From: Alphaproteobacteria bacterium
Lineage (GTDB): Bacteria > Pseudomonadota > Alphaproteobacteria > Rs-D84
NCBI GenBank assembly: GCA_024402755.1
Contig: JAKSTD010000021.1
Location: 1-6,776, forward strand
Length of the DNA stretch: 6,776 nt
Reading direction: 5' to 3'
This document shows, piece by piece, positions 5,401 to 6,776 of this stretch; the stretch's first letter is position 1; each line of letters begins with the position of its first letter. The position numbers and the translations under genes were made by a program. A model generated the notes under the pieces. It made no database searches, was not told where the DNA came from, and saw only the letters and a list, made by a program, of their open reading frames with translations.

Positions 5401-6147
5401 ATGGACAAAAGTGCGCTATGCGATTTGAACTTATCTGGTGTGCGATGGGAATTGACAGAAAAAGCCGAAAAATCTCGACCTTTGCGCGCGCCGGTTCAAC
5501 AAAGTTTTCAAACGAATAATCAAACCAAAGGGAAAACTATCATAATTCCGCCTATTGCCCCAATAAACCTTGATACAGTTAAATCGATGGTAACGCGCCC
5601 CACAGACATAGATTCACTGATTCGTATGGTCGGGGAATTTAATCATCCGTTAAAAAATGGCGCAACGAATACAGTTTTACCAAACATCGCATCAAATCCA
5701 AATGGGCTTGTGATTGTGACCGATTCGCCCAGCACAGATGATGATTTATCGGGACACATCTTATCTGGGGCAGCCGGCGAAATGACGGATAAAATGCTTA
5801 ATGCTGTTGGTATGAATCGTGAGAATGTGTCCATTATACCGATTCTGTTTTGGCGCACACCTGGTGGACGCACCCCAACACGCGAAGAATTAGATTTTTC
5901 CATGCCTTTTGTTAATAAAATGTTAGAAATGTTATCGCCACGCGTCATTATCACATTTGGAACATTGGCAACAACAGAAATTGCCAATATAAACCTGAAT
6001 GAAGCGCACGGAAATGAAATTCATAGCGACAAGGGCTGTGTTATTATCCCACTTTACCACCCAAATTATTTGATTTTAAAGCCAAGCGCAAAACGCGATG
6101 TTTGGAACGCATTGCAAAATATTCAAAATTTGTTGAAAAATGCTTAA
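5401..6147 (+). CDS. Uracil-DNA glycosylase superfamily protein (family 4-like), atypical active site
   Basis: Family 4 uracil-DNA glycosylases excise uracil from DNA at the start of base excision repair. This 248-residue protein has the layout of alphaproteobacterial members: a variable proline/glutamine-rich N-terminal region (about 20-55), NHPLKNGATNTV (81-92), motif A TDSPSTDDD (107-115), WRTPGGRTPT (151-160), strand VIITFG (182-187) and the C-terminal LYHPNYL motif with His220. Motif A is altered: the family normally has GE-x-PG-xx-ED, so Gly-Glu is Thr-Asp and the next Gly is Ser. The two cysteines (7 and 213) do not sit where family 4 Fe-S ligands are expected, and His82 replaces a usual Cys, so no 4Fe-4S cluster is predicted. 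AAGGA (5390-5394), 6 nt before the ATG at 5401, fixes the start. It is probably co-transcribed with infC, 43 bp downstream. Superfamily membership is likely; glycosylase activity is uncertain. Confidence 0.75.
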   Translation: MDKSALCDLNLSGVRWELTEKAEKSRPLRAPVQQSFQTNNQTKGKTIIIPPIAPINLDTVKSMVTRPTDIDSLIRMVGEFNHPLKNGATNTVLPNIASNPNGLVIVTDSPSTDDDLSGHILSGAAGEMTDKMLNAVGMNRENVSIIPILFWRTPGGRTPTREELDFSMPFVNKMLEMLSPRVIITFGTLATTEIANINLNEAHGNEIHSDKGCVIIPLYHPNYLILKPSAKRDVWNALQNIQNLLKNA

Positions 6148-6161
6148 AAATATTTAATAAT
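6133..6161 (+). promoter_or_regulatory. Candidate promoter for infC
   Basis: TTGAAA (6133-6138, five of six) inside the last UDG-like codons is followed by a 17-bp spacer and AATAAT (6156-6161, five of six but lacking the first T). The predicted start is near 6168, about 23 nt before the infC start. The AT-rich context lowers confidence; infC may instead, or also, be read from upstream. Confidence 0.35.
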
Positions 6162-6176
6162 CCACGCATAGCTATT

Positions 6177-6193
6177 AAAGGAGCATTACTATT
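6177..6193 (+). promoter_or_regulatory. Shine-Dalgarno and rare AUU start of infC
   Basis: AAAGGAG (6177-6183) is followed by a 7-nt spacer and ATT at 6191-6193, in frame with IF3. The frame is closed just upstream by TAA at 6176-6178. ATT at 6185 is too close to the Shine-Dalgarno, and the first in-frame ATG (6227) has no Shine-Dalgarno and would trim the N-terminus. In E. coli and many other bacteria infC also starts with AUU, which lets IF3 repress its own translation by rejecting non-canonical start codons. Confidence 0.88.
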
Positions 6194-6739
6194 AAAACAA
6201 ATAATAACAATGGCAAAGCCCGCGATATGGGGCCGCGTATAAACGAAAAAATATTCGCAAAAACTGTTCAAGTAATCAGCAATGACGGTCAAAATCTTGG
6301 CACAATGGGTATCAGTGACGCATTAAATGCTGCGTATGATTTGGGGTTGGATTTGGTGGAAATAAATGCATCTGCGACCCCTGTATTGGTCAAGATTATG
6401 GATTACGGCAAATATAAATACGAACAGAAAAAACGTGCTAGCGAGGCCCGTAAAAAACAAAAAAGCATCGAAATCAAAGAAGTATGGGTAAAACCTTTTA
6501 TTGAAGAAAACGATTTGAACATCAAATTGAAAAAAGTTTTTGAATTTTTAGAAGAGGGTAACAAAGTAAAAATCGCAGTTATGACACATGGTAATAAAAA
6601 GGTTTTGGCGCGTGGTCGTGATGTTATTCCGCAGTTGTTTGCTCATATCGTTGAATTAATTGGGGAACACGGGACATTGGAATCTAAATCAAAACCAGAC
6701 GAAAGAACAAAATCAATAATAATTGCACCAACGAAATAA
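6191..6739 (+). CDS. infC: Translation initiation factor IF-3 (AUU start)
   Basis: IF3 binds the 30S subunit, prevents premature 50S joining and checks the start codon-initiator tRNA pairing. With the AUU start the product is 182 residues, matching the family length (E. coli 180). A short polar N-terminus with four Asn precedes GPRINEKI (14-21). The N-domain contains GLDLVEI (52-58), and the IF3 signature KIMDYGKYKYEQKKR (68-82) leads into the lysine-rich linker helix EARKKQKSIEIKE. The C-domain follows (about 97-182, ending IIIAPTK). The C-domain is diverged: the usual RFRGRE stretch is MTHGNK (131-136), and the EGR before the last strand reads DERTK (170-174). AUU initiation implies autoregulation. 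A terminator starts at the stop codon, so the usual partners rpmI and rplT, if next, lie beyond the window and behind it. Confidence 0.95.
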   Translation: MKTNNNNGKARDMGPRINEKIFAKTVQVISNDGQNLGTMGISDALNAAYDLGLDLVEINASATPVLVKIMDYGKYKYEQKKRASEARKKQKSIEIKEVWVKPFIEENDLNIKLKKVFEFLEEGNKVKIAVMTHGNKKVLARGRDVIPQLFAHIVELIGEHGTLESKSKPDERTKSIIIAPTK

Positions 6740-6765
6740 AAAACCGCCTAACGGGCGGTTTTTTT
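6738..6765 (+). terminator. Intrinsic terminator after infC
   Basis: A stem CCGCC (6744-6748)/GGCGG (6754-6758) with loop TAACG is extended by an A-tract pairing with the following run of seven T. The A-tract overlaps the infC stop codon. It is a strong rho-independent signal. Confidence 0.92.
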
Positions 6766-6776
6766 AAGAATACAAA

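Noticed and set aside
6227..6229. ATG at 6227 as the infC start
   Set aside because: It has no Shine-Dalgarno, sits inside the normal IF3 N-terminus, and a well-spaced AUU with a strong Shine-Dalgarno lies 36 nt upstream in the same frame.
6210..6242. Ten-codon frame starting ATGGCAAAG, as a possible infC leader peptide
   Set aside because: It overlaps infC out of frame with no ribosome binding site of its own and no attenuator structure behind it.
1..6776. Undescribed defence, mobile or CRISPR-like system
   Set aside because: All substantial coding space is accounted for by recognisable housekeeping families; no direct-repeat array, transposase, integrase, terminal repeats or toxin-antitoxin pair is visible.

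Overview
The window is chromosomal housekeeping DNA from an AT-rich bacterium, most likely an uncultured or host-associated alphaproteobacterium. Three things point there. The run rsmG-parA-parB is the classic alphaproteobacterial partition neighbourhood. RsmG carries the alphaproteobacterial-looking segment MNLVAPSTL...RHIQDSAQL. The Pal protein (DERG...EYNLALGARRA, SYGKERP) and the family-4-like uracil-DNA glycosylase (WRTPGGRTP) resemble alphaproteobacterial versions. The code is standard, with TAA, TAG and TGA all used as stops, and genes are tightly packed. Several proteins are short or diverged for their family, which suggests a reduced or fast-evolving lineage. Genus-level placement is not possible from this sequence alone.

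Layout: (1) 20-2496, minus strand: a two-gene operon in which a membrane-anchored TPR protein is followed, with an ATGA stop/start overlap, by gpsA (glycerol-3-phosphate dehydrogenase). (2) 2522-4847, plus strand: rsmG (16S rRNA G527 methyltransferase), a 114-bp AT-rich gap holding a parS-like palindrome and a predicted promoter, then parA and parB one base apart. Only 25 bp separates the divergent start codons of the TPR gene and rsmG. (3) 4860-4897: a perfect inverted repeat acting as a bidirectional terminator for parB and the convergent pal. (4) 4910-5326, minus strand: pal, a very short peptidoglycan-associated lipoprotein, with a structured leader and its own promoter. (5) 5401-6739, plus strand: a UDG-superfamily protein with an altered active-site motif, then infC (IF3). 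infC almost certainly starts at a rare AUU codon at 6191 behind a strong Shine-Dalgarno. An intrinsic terminator follows.

Functionally the window combines chromosome segregation (ParA ATPase, ParB CTPase-type clamp, candidate parS), ribosome function (RsmG, IF3), envelope maintenance (Pal, GpsA for phospholipid precursor, possibly the TPR protein) and a possible DNA repair enzyme. I see no mobile element, CRISPR array, phage gene, toxin-antitoxin pair, tRNA or rRNA, and no new multi-gene system. The most interesting signals are the parS-like site paired with an unusual ParB recognition helix, the AUU start of infC, the structured pal leader, the altered active sites of the UDG-like protein and GpsA, and a 21-bp segment shared between rsmG and the parB/pal terminator.
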